DNA of 63,570 bases from Oscillospiraceae bacterium. GTDB lineage: Bacteria; Bacillota; Clostridia; Oscillospirales; Oscillospiraceae. The position numbers were made by a program, and so were the translations under genes. Location of the stretch: NCBI GenBank assembly GCA_017416245.1, contig JAFQCX010000019.1:1-63570 (forward strand), in the 5' to 3' direction. Under the pieces are notes generated by a model, which saw only the letters and a list, made by a program, of their open reading frames with translations, ran no database searches and had not been told where the DNA came from. This document shows positions 1 through 8,871 of this stretch, piece by piece (the first letter of the stretch is position 1; every line of letters begins with the position of its first letter).

Positions 1-46
1 CACGTGGATTTTCAGTCCACTGCTCTACCAACTGAGCTACAGAGGC
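1..46 (-). tRNA. tRNA-Phe (GAA), 3' end cut by window edge
   Basis: The minus strand starts with acceptor GCCTCTG at 46, followed by a standard D arm (GCTCAGTTGGTAGAGC) and an anticodon stem GTGGA/TCCAC closing the loop CTGAAAA, anticodon GAA. The variable loop, T arm and acceptor 3' strand lie outside the window. It is the last gene of a Val-Asp-Phe run transcribed from the promoter near position 300. Confidence 0.93.
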
Positions 47-85
47 ATATTGAGCAGAGCAAACGCTCTGCTCAGATGCTTTATA

Positions 86-162
86 TGGCGACCCGGAACG
101 GACTCGAACCGTCGACCTCCAGCGTGACAGGCTGGCGTGCTAACCGACTGCACCACCGGGCC
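86..162 (-). tRNA. tRNA-Asp (GTC)
   Basis: Complete 77-nt cloverleaf on the minus strand. The acceptor GGCCCGG pairs with CCGGGTC, the anticodon loop is CTGTCAC (GTC), the T loop is GGTTCGAGTCC, and the 3' CCA is encoded. It lies 5 nt downstream of tRNA-Val, so the tRNAs are probably processed from one transcript. Confidence 0.96.
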
Positions 163-167
163 AAATA

Positions 168-243
168 TGGTGGGAACAACAGGGCTCGAACCTGTGACCT
201 CCTGCTTGTAAGGCAGATGCTCTCCCAGCTGAGCTATGCTCCC
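168..243 (-). tRNA. tRNA-Val (TAC)
   Basis: Complete 76-nt cloverleaf. The acceptor GGGAGCA pairs with TGTTCCC, the anticodon loop is CTTACAA (TAC), the T arm is intact and CCA is encoded at 168-170. It is the first tRNA of the run, about 40 nt downstream of a consensus promoter. Confidence 0.96.
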
Positions 244-285
244 ATACACTTGATCGCAAGGTTACATACCTCAGCGACGTGGTTT

Positions 286-314
286 ATTATACACATAGAC
301 AGCTGATTTGTCAA
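286..314 (-). promoter_or_regulatory. sigma-A promoter of the Val-Asp-Phe tRNA cluster
   Basis: On the minus strand, -35 TTGACA (309-314) and -10 TATAAT (286-291) are separated by exactly 17 nt. Both hexamers are full consensus, as expected for stable RNA genes. Confidence 0.85.
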
Positions 315-394
315 GCATTATTTTCGTTTTTTTGCAGGGAATTTTCTCTGGTTTTTTCTTCCCTTATCCCACCGTGTTTTTCTAAAAAATATCA

Positions 395-1279
395 CTATTT
401 TTCAATCGTATTCAGCAGCTTTTGAATGTCATCAGGTGTAAACAGATACTTTTCATCACAGAACTGGCACTCCACGGGAAAATCCTTTCCCTCGTCTTTG
501 ATCTCCATCAGTTCTTTTTTACCCAGGCTGATCAGCGCCACCTCGACCCGCTCGCGGGAGCAGTAGCACTTGTATTCCACAGGCGTTGTCTCCATAAACA
601 CCACGCCCAAATCTCCGCAGACCTGTCCCAGGATATCCTCGGGGGTAAGACCTGCCTCCAGCATAGCGGTAACTGCGCCTGCCCGCTTGATGCCGGCTTC
701 CACCTTGTCGATGGTTTCGTCCGGCGCGCCGGGTAGCAGCTGGATCAAATAGCCACCAGCCACCTTAACGCTGCAATCCGTATCCACCAGTACACCCAAT
801 GCGCAAGCGGTAGGTGTTTGCTCGGATTGGGCAAAATAGGCGGTCACATCGTCGCCGATCTCGCCGGAAACCAGCGGCACAGAGCCCACATAAGGCTCTT
901 TCATCTGCAGATCCCGAATCACCGTCAGCATACCGTCCATACCAACAGTTGCGCCTACGTCCAGCTTACCGGGATGTTTTTCTACCAGGGGGACATTGGG
1001 CTCATACACGTAACCGCGCACGTTGCCAACGGGATCGGACACGCAAACAATGGTACCAATTGGGCCGTCTCCCTTAATTTGCAGGGTCATAGAGCCGTTT
1101 TCCACCTTTTGCATATTGCCCATCATAGATGCCGCTGTAAGCGCCCGTCCAAAGGCCGCTGTGGCATTAGGCGCGGTTTTATGAATGGTTGCGCCACGGC
1201 GCACCATTTCAGTGGAACGGATGGCCACCACCTTTACAAAGCCGTCCATACTCATTCCACGCACCAAATAATCGTTCAT
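395..1279 (-). CDS. hslO: Hsp33 redox-regulated chaperone
   Basis: A 294-aa cytoplasmic holdase that prevents aggregation under oxidative and heat stress. The C-terminal zinc-binding redox switch is visible as CYC (about residue 238) and CQFC (about 271), which together supply the four cysteines of the family CxC...CxxC centre. The N-terminal substrate-binding fold starts with NDYLVRGMSMDGFVK, and length matches the family. The start codon overlaps the stop of the upstream methyltransferase by 4 nt (ATGA), so the two are translationally coupled. The RBS is AAGGG. Confidence 0.96.
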   Translation of the reverse strand: MNDYLVRGMSMDGFVKVVAIRSTEMVRRGATIHKTAPNATAAFGRALTAASMMGNMQKVENGSMTLQIKGDGPIGTIVCVSDPVGNVRGYVYEPNVPLVEKHPGKLDVGATVGMDGMLTVIRDLQMKEPYVGSVPLVSGEIGDDVTAYFAQSEQTPTACALGVLVDTDCSVKVAGGYLIQLLPGAPDETIDKVEAGIKRAGAVTAMLEAGLTPEDILGQVCGDLGVVFMETTPVEYKCYCSRERVEVALISLGKKELMEIKDEGKDFPVECQFCDEKYLFTPDDIQKLLNTIEK

Positions 1280-2025
1280 TTGATTCTACCCTTTCTCGCC
1301 TTTAAGTAAATTCGCTGCTCTCCTGCTTCGGGAGGTGTTAATTTACGGTCTGCAAAGACCTCGATTCCTGTAAAACCAGCATCCTTTAGATAACCAACAA
1401 GCTGGGCTGCACTGTAGGCATATTCTCTATGCTCCTCATAGCTGCGCTGCCACACACTTCCCTGCCGCTGAAACAGATCCATCCAATAGGTGCAGATATT
1501 TGTAGCTTCGTCAAACTCGCCCCGCCAAACACAATAGACATCGTCGTCCTCATCCAAAAAGACCTGTCCGTCCATGGCGCGGAGCTTCTCGGGTGTGTTG
1601 ACGTCGAAAATAAAGCAGCCACCGGGATTTAAGCATTTATACACCCGTCTGATCGCCTCCCGGCAATCCTCAGGGTTTATAATATAATCCATACTATCCA
1701 AGGCGCAAACCGCCAGATCCACACCACGGGGCAAATGCAGCTTTTGCAGCTCCTGGCACACAAACATTGGTCTGTTTTCAATGTTTTCAGCCTTCTGGGT
1801 CGCCATGCAGAGCATTTCCGGCGACATATCCACACCGGTTACCTGCAAGCCTCTTTGGGCTAACAAGACCGCTACAGAGCCTGTGCCACAGGCCAGATCC
1901 ACTGCGGTACGGGGTTGCAAATTTTCCCGTTTAAGCAACTGCCAATAGAAATCAACAACTGCTCTATAATCCACATCGTTGGTCAGCCGGTCGTAGCTGG
2001 CTGCCAGTTCACGGTATGCATCCAT
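1276..2025 (-). CDS. Class I SAM-dependent methyltransferase
   Basis: A 249-aa protein with a Rossmann-type motif I (VDLACGTGSVAVLL, about residues 48-61), an acidic residue closing motif II (VTGVDMSPEML) and a CALDSMDYI segment typical of small-molecule or RNA methyltransferases; the substrate cannot be deduced. A longer frame reaches 2058, but the ATG at 2025 has GGAG 8 nt upstream, and the extension would run into the ftsZ terminator. The gene is coupled to hslO by a 4-nt overlap. Its RBS begins just after the ftsZ terminator T-tract, so expression may rely on read-through or an unseen promoter. Confidence 0.85.
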   Translation of the reverse strand: MDAYRELAASYDRLTNDVDYRAVVDFYWQLLKRENLQPRTAVDLACGTGSVAVLLAQRGLQVTGVDMSPEMLCMATQKAENIENRPMFVCQELQKLHLPRGVDLAVCALDSMDYIINPEDCREAIRRVYKCLNPGGCFIFDVNTPEKLRAMDGQVFLDEDDDVYCVWRGEFDEATNICTYWMDLFQRQGSVWQRSYEEHREYAYSAAQLVGYLKDAGFTGIEVFADRKLTPPEAGEQRIYLKARKGRIK

Positions 2026-2040
2026 AGTATTCTCTCCACA

Positions 2041-2074
2041 AAAAAGCATCCCGGACAAACCGTCCGGGATGCCC
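2041..2074 (-). terminator. Rho-independent terminator after ftsZ
   Basis: On the minus strand, the stem GCATCCCGGAC/GTCCGGGATGC with a 4-5 nt loop is followed by TTTTTT. It lies 12 nt past the ftsZ stop codon and directly upstream of the methyltransferase RBS. Confidence 0.9.
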
Positions 2075-2085
2075 TTTAAATTTCG

Positions 2086-3123
2086 TTAGCGGTTAAAAAT
2101 GCTGAAGATATCGTCGATATCGTCGCTCACCTTTGCACCATTGCCGGTAGCGGCAGCGGTCTCTTCGGTTACCTTCTGCTCAAAGCCGGTAGCAATAACA
2201 GTAACGCGCATCTCGTCTTCCAGATCGTCGGAGGAGGTTGCGCCGAAGATGATGTTTGCATCGGGATTTGCAGCTTCCTGCACAATACCTGCAGCAGTTT
2301 CTACATCATCCAGGGTCAAGTCAGCAGAGCCGGTAACATTTACCAGCACGCCGGTAGCGCCGTTGATGGAGGTCTCCAGCAAGGGGCTTGCAACAGCAGC
2401 CAATGCAGCCTGCTCAGCCTTCTCGCGGCCGGAAGCAACGCCAACGCCCATATGTGCGCGGCCGGCTTCCTTCATAATAGCAGAAACGTCAGCAAAGTCC
2501 AGATTGATGATCACACGCTCAGAGTAGCCAACCAGTTCGGAAATGGAGGTTACAGCCTGCTTCAGTACATCGTCAGCGATGCCGAAAGCGTTGGCAAAGG
2601 TGATCTTCTGATCGGTCACGTACTTCAGGCGGTCATTGGGGATGATAACCAGGGAGTCCACCTTCTCGTGAAGAGCAGCGATACCACTCTCAGCCTGGCG
2701 CATACGGTTTGCGCCCTCGAACTTGAAGGGCTTGGTTACGATACCAACGGTCAGGCAGCCTGCCTCGCGGGCCAGGTCAGCCACGATAGGTGCAGCGCCG
2801 GTGCCGGTACCGCCGCCCATACCGGCGGTGATGAACACCATATCGGTGTTCTCCAAAATCTTAGCGATCTGCGCTCTGGATTCCTCGGCAGACTTCTGGC
2901 CGATCTCAGGCTTGGAGCCTGCGCCCATACCGCCGGTGAGCTTTTCACCGATCTGCACTTTGTTCTTGCAGTTGGACTTATTCAAATCCTGCTTATCAGT
3001 ATTGATAACCACAAAATCAACGCCCTGAACACCGGCATTAATCATACGGTTGATAACATTGTTGCCGGCGCCGCCGACACCAATTACTTTAATTTTTACC
3101 ACGCGCTCCTGAAAATCTGCCAT
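2086..3123 (-). CDS. ftsZ: Cell division protein FtsZ
   Basis: A 345-aa tubulin-like GTPase that forms the cytokinetic Z ring at midcell. Visible are the N-terminal VIGVGGAGNNVINRM nucleotide loop, the tubulin signature GGGTGTGAAP, the T7-loop region with NLDFADV, and a C-terminal peptide DDIDDIFSIFNR of the type that binds membrane tethers. The frame extends to 3177, but the ATG at 3123 has AGGAGG 9 nt upstream and matches the family N terminus. The gene sits last in the division/cell-wall cluster with its own promoter and terminator. No ftsA separates it from ftsQ. Confidence 0.98.
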   Translation of the reverse strand: MADFQERVVKIKVIGVGGAGNNVINRMINAGVQGVDFVVINTDKQDLNKSNCKNKVQIGEKLTGGMGAGSKPEIGQKSAEESRAQIAKILENTDMVFITAGMGGGTGTGAAPIVADLAREAGCLTVGIVTKPFKFEGANRMRQAESGIAALHEKVDSLVIIPNDRLKYVTDQKITFANAFGIADDVLKQAVTSISELVGYSERVIINLDFADVSAIMKEAGRAHMGVGVASGREKAEQAALAAVASPLLETSINGATGVLVNVTGSADLTLDDVETAAGIVQEAANPDANIIFGATSSDDLEDEMRVTVIATGFEQKVTEETAAATGNGAKVSDDIDDIFSIFNR

Positions 3124-3197
3124 TATGCATTTCCTCCTATGTATCCGTTTTGCAGACCGAAATTTCCAATCTGCCATAATTACAATAGTACTTGTAT

Positions 3198-3226
3198 ATT
3201 CTACCGCGAAAATTCCATTTGGTCAA
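3198..3226 (-). promoter_or_regulatory. Promoter of ftsZ
   Basis: Minus-strand -35 TTGACC (3221-3226) and -10 TAGAAT (3198-3203), 17-nt spacer, in the 130-nt gap between ftsQ and ftsZ. It would let ftsZ be expressed independently of the upstream mur genes. Confidence 0.7.
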
Positions 3227-3255
3227 TAGAAATTCTTATTTTTCGTCAAAATATT

Positions 3256-4197
3256 TCAATTTTTTATGCTGAATCCCTCTTCAAAGGGCCGATAACCGAC
3301 TTCATCGGGCCAAATTGTGAAGCTAACATCCAGATATCCCGCTTGATACTGGCCCATTTTCTGGATGGATGCCTTCATTGCGCCGATCTTGTATTCCAAA
3401 CGGGACGCATCTCCAAGGGTAACCAGATAGCGGCCGTCATATTTCAGCGTCAGCTCTGCGATTTTGGACACATCCACAGTATCCACAGCGCCCATCACGC
3501 CGTTGGCTTCCAGAGCAGTCAGGATCTGAATAGCTGCATCCCACAGCTGCGCTGCGGGTGTGGGAGGAAGTGTAGGAATCGTGGGGCCTGCTTCCGTCTC
3601 CCCTGTCGTTGCTTCTGTGTTCACTTCTTCGTATGCAACCGCCTGCTGACCGATCACGCCTTCTTGAATTCTTACGCCTGCAATGCCGGTATAATCCTTC
3701 GCCGCAGCAGCATTGGTGCTGTCCACTATGCGGCCTGTTTTGTCTATAAGCCACCAGGCATTATTGCTATCCTGTACGGCATACACCACTTTCAGCTCTA
3801 CAATCTCAATTTTTACCGTATCGGGCAATTTTATTCCTATGCGCACATCGCCAACATATGGAAGCTTTTTTTGAATATTTGCCGTGATTTTTGCCTCGCT
3901 GAGGCTTAGCAGCGCATCACCGCTTTGAATACCGGCGGCTTCTTTGATCTCCCAGGGCGTGTATTTTTCACTGCCGGAGACCATCACCTGATCCACCTTA
4001 AAAAAGATAGACATACCCAGCACCACTGCCAAGACCACTGCCAAAACCGTTGCCATATGCAGCAGAAAACGGTTTCTGTTAAAGGGTTTCGCAGGCGCAT
4101 ACTGGATCTGCACCTCAGATTCCTTTTTCCGGCGGGCGGCTTTGCGACCTGCGGTCTTGCCTGCCAGGTGCGCTCTGTTTCTATCCTTGGTTACCAT
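3256..4197 (-). CDS. ftsQ: Cell division protein FtsQ/DivIB
   Basis: A 313-aa bitopic division protein. It has a basic cytoplasmic N terminus (about 1-43), one transmembrane helix (about 44-66), a POTRA-type domain starting near FKVDQVMVSGSEKYTP, then a Thr/Pro-rich insertion (TTGETEAGPTIPTLPPTPA) before a beta-rich C-terminal region. It acts with FtsL/DivIC-type proteins to control the septal synthase FtsW and its PBP. Its start is 1 nt downstream of the murG stop. The low-complexity insertion is longer than in classical DivIB. Confidence 0.9.
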   Translation of the reverse strand: MVTKDRNRAHLAGKTAGRKAARRKKESEVQIQYAPAKPFNRNRFLLHMATVLAVVLAVVLGMSIFFKVDQVMVSGSEKYTPWEIKEAAGIQSGDALLSLSEAKITANIQKKLPYVGDVRIGIKLPDTVKIEIVELKVVYAVQDSNNAWWLIDKTGRIVDSTNAAAAKDYTGIAGVRIQEGVIGQQAVAYEEVNTEATTGETEAGPTIPTLPPTPAAQLWDAAIQILTALEANGVMGAVDTVDVSKIAELTLKYDGRYLVTLGDASRLEYKIGAMKASIQKMGQYQAGYLDVSFTIWPDEVGYRPFEEGFSIKN

Positions 4198-4198
4198 T

Positions 4199-5332
4199 CT
4201 ATTTCTCCTTTATCTTTGCCAGCTGCTCCAACACATCACACAAGCGCTCTGCGCTATCCGGCACAGCCATCCCGTACAAAGCCTTTGTCATTGCCTGATA
4301 CCGATCTGTGTCAGCCAAAAGGCCGGTAATGCAATCAAAAAGGCCTTGGGCTGTGCAATCCTTTTCCAAAAGCACGATGGCAGCGCCGTTTGCTTCCAGT
4401 GCTCTTGCGTTCTTCTCCTGATGGTTGTCCGTTACGTTGGGTGAGGGAATCAAAACACAAGGTGTGCCGGAGGCTGCAATCTCGCTGCAGCTGGACGCTC
4501 CTGCCCTGCTGATGATCACATCTGCCGCTGCCATAACGGTGGGCATATTATAAATATATTCCTGCATAGTGATCGCAGCGGTTTTTGTCAAATCCACACC
4601 CTGCCGGCGCACATAATCCGGCATCCAGCTCCAGCCGTAGCTTCCTACCGCGTGAATATGCTGAAAGGGAAAGCCTGCTGCCTGCTCCAAGGCAAACAGC
4701 TTTGCCGTTACTTCGTTCATAGCCTTTGCGCCCTGGCTGCCAAAGGCAGTTACCACCAGCGGTTTATCTGATAAGCCCAGTTCTTTCCTGGCATTGTCTT
4801 TTTTGGTATAGATGAATTCCCGACGGACAGGCATTCCCACCACTTCTACCTTTTCAGGCTGGTTGTAGTACTTTACGCTCTCCGGAAAACACACCAGGGT
4901 CTTATCTGCCCATTTTGACACCATACGGGTCGTCAGACCGGGCATTGCATTGGCCTCGTGGACACAGGTGGGTACGCCCAACTGCTTCGCCGCATACAGC
5001 GCCGGAAAACTGGCATATCCGCCGGTTCCCACCACCATATCCGCTTGAAAGGCGCGAATGATCTTTTTGCATTTTCCAATGGCAGACAGCACGCTTTTTA
5101 CTGCGCGCAAATTGTTGCGGATCCCCGAAAGAGAGAGCTTTCGCTCCAAGCCGTAGGCAGGCATAACCTCCAGCCGGTAACCGGCCTTGGGGACCAGCTC
5201 CTCCTCCATATAACCCTCGCCGCCAATGAACAGGATATTGCAATCCGGGCATCGTTCTTTCAGGGTATTGGCAACTGCAATGGCAGGGTTTATGTGTCCT
5301 CCCGTGCCGCCGCAGGTAAATATCACATTCAT
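4199..5332 (-). CDS. murG: UDP-GlcNAc:lipid I N-acetylglucosaminyltransferase MurG
   Basis: A 377-aa GT28 glycosyltransferase that converts lipid I to lipid II at the inner face of the membrane. The N-terminal glycine-rich acceptor motif is FTCGGTGGHINPA, and the C-terminal half has the UDP-GlcNAc pocket AADVIISRAGASSCSEI followed by PSPNVTDNHQEKNA. Length is typical. It overlaps the ftsW stop by 4 nt (ATGA), so the flippase/polymerase pair and lipid II synthesis are coupled. Confidence 0.97.
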   Translation of the reverse strand: MNVIFTCGGTGGHINPAIAVANTLKERCPDCNILFIGGEGYMEEELVPKAGYRLEVMPAYGLERKLSLSGIRNNLRAVKSVLSAIGKCKKIIRAFQADMVVGTGGYASFPALYAAKQLGVPTCVHEANAMPGLTTRMVSKWADKTLVCFPESVKYYNQPEKVEVVGMPVRREFIYTKKDNARKELGLSDKPLVVTAFGSQGAKAMNEVTAKLFALEQAAGFPFQHIHAVGSYGWSWMPDYVRRQGVDLTKTAAITMQEYIYNMPTVMAAADVIISRAGASSCSEIAASGTPCVLIPSPNVTDNHQEKNARALEANGAAIVLLEKDCTAQGLFDCITGLLADTDRYQAMTKALYGMAVPDSAERLCDVLEQLAKIKEK

Positions 5333-6501
5333 ACAAGTTCCTCCTGCTGCGCTGTAGCGTTCCGATAGCGGGAAACGCTCAGCACAATTCCCATCTCCCC
5401 CAAATTCACCGCAAGCGCCGTTCCTCCATAGGAGAAAAAGGGTAATGCGATGCCGGTGGATGGCAGTAAATTGGTCACAACACCTAAATTTAACACTGTT
5501 TGGACGGCAATCAGGGTTACAAGCCCCGCCGCCAAAACCGTTTGGAATCGGCTTGCTCCGTGAAGGGCGATCCAGTAGCCTCTGAGGATCAGCAACCCAA
5601 ACAGAGCGATGATCAAAACAGCTCCCACAAGGCCCAATTCTTCACAAATAATGGCAAAGATATAATCGTTATACTGAAAGGGCAGGTACAGGTATTTCTG
5701 TCTGCTTTTGCCCAATCCTAAACCGAACAGTCCCCCGGAGCCGATGGCGTACAACGATTGCAATATCTGATAGCCCGTATCCGAGGGGTCTTGCTCCGGG
5801 TGCTGCCAGGCGGTGATTCTGTCCCCCGCGTAGCCCATAAAGCTTACATATACCAAAACGAACAAGGCAGCAAGTCCTGCGCCTGCAAGCAGCCATTTGG
5901 GATGGGTTCCGGCTACGAACATCATAACCACCGCCACCATACCCATTAGCATAATGGCAGACAGATGTTTTTCCAGCGCCAAGGGCACCAAAATCCCCAG
6001 CAGCGCTGCGCCAAAGCCCAGCACGCCCCGGCGAAACTCCCGCGCCCGCTTGCCAAAATCCTTGGTCAGCTTGGCAAACAGGACGATCAGCGTGAATTTC
6101 GCAATTTCCGAGGGCTGAAACTGAAGCCCTGCAATATTGATCCACCGCCGCGCGCCGTTGACAGATTGGCCAAACAGAAGCACTGACAGCAGCAGCAAAA
6201 TGCTCACGCCATACAGCACCCACGCCCATTTCAGCCAGAATTCCGGCGGGATGCGGCTAAGGATCACCATAGCGCCTAAGCCGATCACCGCACACAGGCC
6301 CTGCTTTTGCAGGTAGCGGGTGGATACCGTATAGCCGGTATCATAATGGCTTTGGGCATAGCTTGCCGAATACAGCATCACAAGCCCAACGCCTAAAAGC
6401 AATAGTAGTAACAGTAAAAATATCAGGTCAACACCTTCGCCGTGGCGATCATTCCGCAAACGGCGGTTCTCTTTGGCATTCAGAAGCTTCTGAAATGCCA
6501 T
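5329..6501 (-). CDS. ftsW: FtsW/SpoVE-type SEDS peptidoglycan polymerase
   Basis: A 390-aa SEDS-family integral membrane glycosyltransferase with about ten hydrophobic segments. It has the family signatures GARRWINIAGLQFQPSE and the C-terminal LPFFSYGGTALAVN. It polymerises lipid II with its partner class B PBP, encoded upstream in the same cluster. It directly follows mraY; murD, usually found between them, is absent. FtsW (vegetative) and SpoVE (sporulation) paralogues cannot be separated by sequence alone; the cluster context favours division. Confidence 0.93.
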   Translation of the reverse strand: MAFQKLLNAKENRRLRNDRHGEGVDLIFLLLLLLLLGVGLVMLYSASYAQSHYDTGYTVSTRYLQKQGLCAVIGLGAMVILSRIPPEFWLKWAWVLYGVSILLLLSVLLFGQSVNGARRWINIAGLQFQPSEIAKFTLIVLFAKLTKDFGKRAREFRRGVLGFGAALLGILVPLALEKHLSAIMLMGMVAVVMMFVAGTHPKWLLAGAGLAALFVLVYVSFMGYAGDRITAWQHPEQDPSDTGYQILQSLYAIGSGGLFGLGLGKSRQKYLYLPFQYNDYIFAIICEELGLVGAVLIIALFGLLILRGYWIALHGASRFQTVLAAGLVTLIAVQTVLNLGVVTNLLPSTGIALPFFSYGGTALAVNLGEMGIVLSVSRYRNATAQQEELV

Positions 6502-6514
6502 ACTGGCTCCTTCC

Positions 6515-7492
6515 TTAGCCGATATATCCTGCTACCGCAAACCATGCCACAACGCACATAATTGCAGACACGGCGGTAAATACAATCACGATTTTTTCTT
6601 CCTTCCAGCCACACATCTCAAAATGGTGGTGAATGGGCGACATTTTGAACAGGCGCTTGCCGTGGGTCAGCTTAAAATAGCCCACCTGCAAAATTACAGA
6701 AAGGGTTTCTGCAATATACACAATGCCCACAAGGATCAGCACCAAGGGCATATCCAATGCAAAGGCCAGGCCGCAGACGATGCCGCCCAAAAACAGCGAA
6801 CCTGTGTCGCCCATAAACACCTTGGCAGGATGCCAGTTATAAAACAGGTATGCGATCAAACCGCCTATCAGCGCGGCAGGCAGCAGCGCCAGATCAAACC
6901 GCTTCAGAGCCACGGCAGTTGCCGTAAAGAACAGCATAACAGGCACAGTCACAGAGCTGCTCAAGCCGTCTACCCCGTCCGTCAGGTTTACTGCGTTTAC
7001 ACAACCTACCATTACAAACATAGCGAAGAAAATATACACCATGGGATGAATGGTCAGGGTGATATCTGTAAAGGGGATGTACAGGGCGCAGGTCAGGCTG
7101 CCCTCTAAATACAAAAGGTACAGATATAGTGCGGAAACCGCCAGCTGGAGCATTGCCTTTTGAATTGCGGTAAGGCCCAGATTCCGCTTGAATTTCAGCT
7201 TAAAAAAGTCATCTAAAAAGCCTACAAAGCCAAAGCAAAGGCCCAAAACCAGCACGTAAAATACAGTTTTCTCCACCATAGAGGGAATGCTTACCAACAG
7301 GCAAATGATAGCCGAGAGAATAAACATCAAGCCACCCATCATAGGTGTTCCGGCTTTGCTGTTATGCCAGGTTGGGCCGATCTCCCGAATGGACTGGCCT
7401 GCCTTTAATGCCCGCAACACAGGCAGCAAAACATATCCGATAACACCGGTAAGCGCTGCCGATGCCAAAGCCGTAAAACAAACTCTAATCAT
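6515..7492 (-). CDS. mraY: Phospho-N-acetylmuramoyl-pentapeptide transferase MraY
   Basis: A 325-aa polytopic transferase that attaches phospho-MurNAc-pentapeptide to undecaprenyl phosphate, giving lipid I. Characteristic pieces are GTPMMGGLMF, the aspartate-rich loops (FVGFLDDFFKL and NLTDGVDGL) that bind Mg2+, FMGDTGSLFLGG, and the C-terminal HHHFEMCGW histidine motif. Its neighbours murF (18 nt upstream) and ftsW fit the standard cluster. Confidence 0.97.
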   Translation of the reverse strand: MIRVCFTALASAALTGVIGYVLLPVLRALKAGQSIREIGPTWHNSKAGTPMMGGLMFILSAIICLLVSIPSMVEKTVFYVLVLGLCFGFVGFLDDFFKLKFKRNLGLTAIQKAMLQLAVSALYLYLLYLEGSLTCALYIPFTDITLTIHPMVYIFFAMFVMVGCVNAVNLTDGVDGLSSSVTVPVMLFFTATAVALKRFDLALLPAALIGGLIAYLFYNWHPAKVFMGDTGSLFLGGIVCGLAFALDMPLVLILVGIVYIAETLSVILQVGYFKLTHGKRLFKMSPIHHHFEMCGWKEEKIVIVFTAVSAIMCVVAWFAVAGYIG

Positions 7493-7509
7493 AGCTTTTC
7501 CTCCGTAGT

Positions 7510-8871
7510 TTACTGCGCTGCTTCTATGAATTTCTCCAGCACCTGCTCCATACGCATACCGCGGCTGCCCTTGAACAGCAGGGTATCTCCGGGCTTTACA
7601 AGCTGCAGCAGCGCCTGTACCATAATCTCTTTATCGGTGAATGCTCTTGCATTGTTTTGGGACATTCCGCCTGTGATCGCGCCGTAAAGCACACGCTGGC
7701 TGAGCGGTCCGTAGGCCAGCATTACATCTGCCTTTTGGGCAGCCACTCGTCCAACTTTATAATGCTCGGCTGCCGCGCAAACGCCAAGCTCCAGCATATC
7801 TCCCAGTACCGCGATGCGTCGGCCCTCTTGATTACCCAGCACCGTCAGCGCAGCCTTCATAGACTCGGGGCCTGCGTTGTAGCAATCCTGAATAATGGTA
7901 TACCCGCCTTTTTTATAGATCTCCTGGCGGCCCTCCATATTTTGAAAATGTGACAGGCTCTGACAAATAGCTGCATCATCGACATTCAGTTCCTTGCCCA
8001 CTGCAATTGCTGCCAGGGCATCGGGAACGTAATGCTCACCCTCCAAAGGCAGAGAAATTTTCAGTGTATTATCAGCCGTTTCAGCATCAAATGACAAAAC
8101 GCCATCTTCCTGACAAATGTTTCTTGCCTGCACGTAGCTGTCAGAATTATGGACACCAAAGTACACTACTTTTTTATCTATGGCATCTCGCTGGTTCCAA
8201 AGCAGGGAGTCATCACCGTTGAGGATCAGCTTGCCGTCGGCAGGCATACCCTCCAGAATCTCCAATTTAGCCCGCAAGATGCCCTCCATTGAGCCTAAAT
8301 GCTCAATGTGCATCGTGCCAATGTTTACGATCACTGCCACATCCGGCTTACCGATAGATGTTAGATAGGCGATCTCCCCGAAATGGTTCATACCCATTTC
8401 CAAAACGGCAATCTCCGTATCCTCGGGCATTGCCAGAATTGCCATGGGCATACCGATATCGTTATTGTGGTTTGCAGGGGTTTTTGCCACCCGGTAGTTG
8501 CTTTCCAGTACTGCAGCGATCATTTCCTTTGTGGTGCTTTTACCCACAGAGCCTGTGACGCCCACCACCTTCATACCGATGCGCTCCCGCTCACCACGGG
8601 CGATCTGGCCCAGCGCAATGCGGGTGTCCTCCACCACGATAGCAGGGTATTCGGCCTCACAATGGGTGCAAAGCACAGCTGCTGCGCCCTTTTGGAGCGC
8701 TGCGGGAATAAAATCGTGTCCGTCACGCTCCCCTTGCAGGGCGACAAAGAGCTGCTCTTTCTCTATTTTACGGCTATCATTGTTAGCGCCCAGGAAGGTG
8801 ACATCTTTGTACTTAGGATCAACTTTACCTCCGCACCAAAGCGCCGCTTGCTGTAATGTGATTCTGCCCAT
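7510..8871 (-). CDS. murF: UDP-MurNAc-tripeptide-D-Ala-D-Ala ligase MurF
   Basis: A 453-aa ATP-dependent Mur ligase that adds D-Ala-D-Ala to the UDP-MurNAc tripeptide. The P-loop is VGVTGSVGKSTTKEM (about residues 104-118), the central-domain signature is TPANHNNDIGMP, and the C-terminal domain holds DCYNAGPESMKAAL. The start overlaps the murE stop by one base (TAATG), indicating coupled translation. Confidence 0.96.
   Translation of the reverse strand: MGRITLQQAALWCGGKVDPKYKDVTFLGANNDSRKIEKEQLFVALQGERDGHDFIPAALQKGAAAVLCTHCEAEYPAIVVEDTRIALGQIARGERERIGMKVVGVTGSVGKSTTKEMIAAVLESNYRVAKTPANHNNDIGMPMAILAMPEDTEIAVLEMGMNHFGEIAYLTSIGKPDVAVIVNIGTMHIEHLGSMEGILRAKLEILEGMPADGKLILNGDDSLLWNQRDAIDKKVVYFGVHNSDSYVQARNICQEDGVLSFDAETADNTLKISLPLEGEHYVPDALAAIAVGKELNVDDAAICQSLSHFQNMEGRQEIYKKGGYTIIQDCYNAGPESMKAALTVLGNQEGRRIAVLGDMLELGVCAAAEHYKVGRVAAQKADVMLAYGPLSQRVLYGAITGGMSQNNARAFTDKEIMVQALLQLVKPGDTLLFKGSRGMRMEQVLEKFIEAAQ

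Noticed and set aside
3124-3177. N-terminal extension of FtsZ
   Set aside because: The frame is open, but the sequence is unlike FtsZ and the ATG at 3123 has a perfect AGGAGG.
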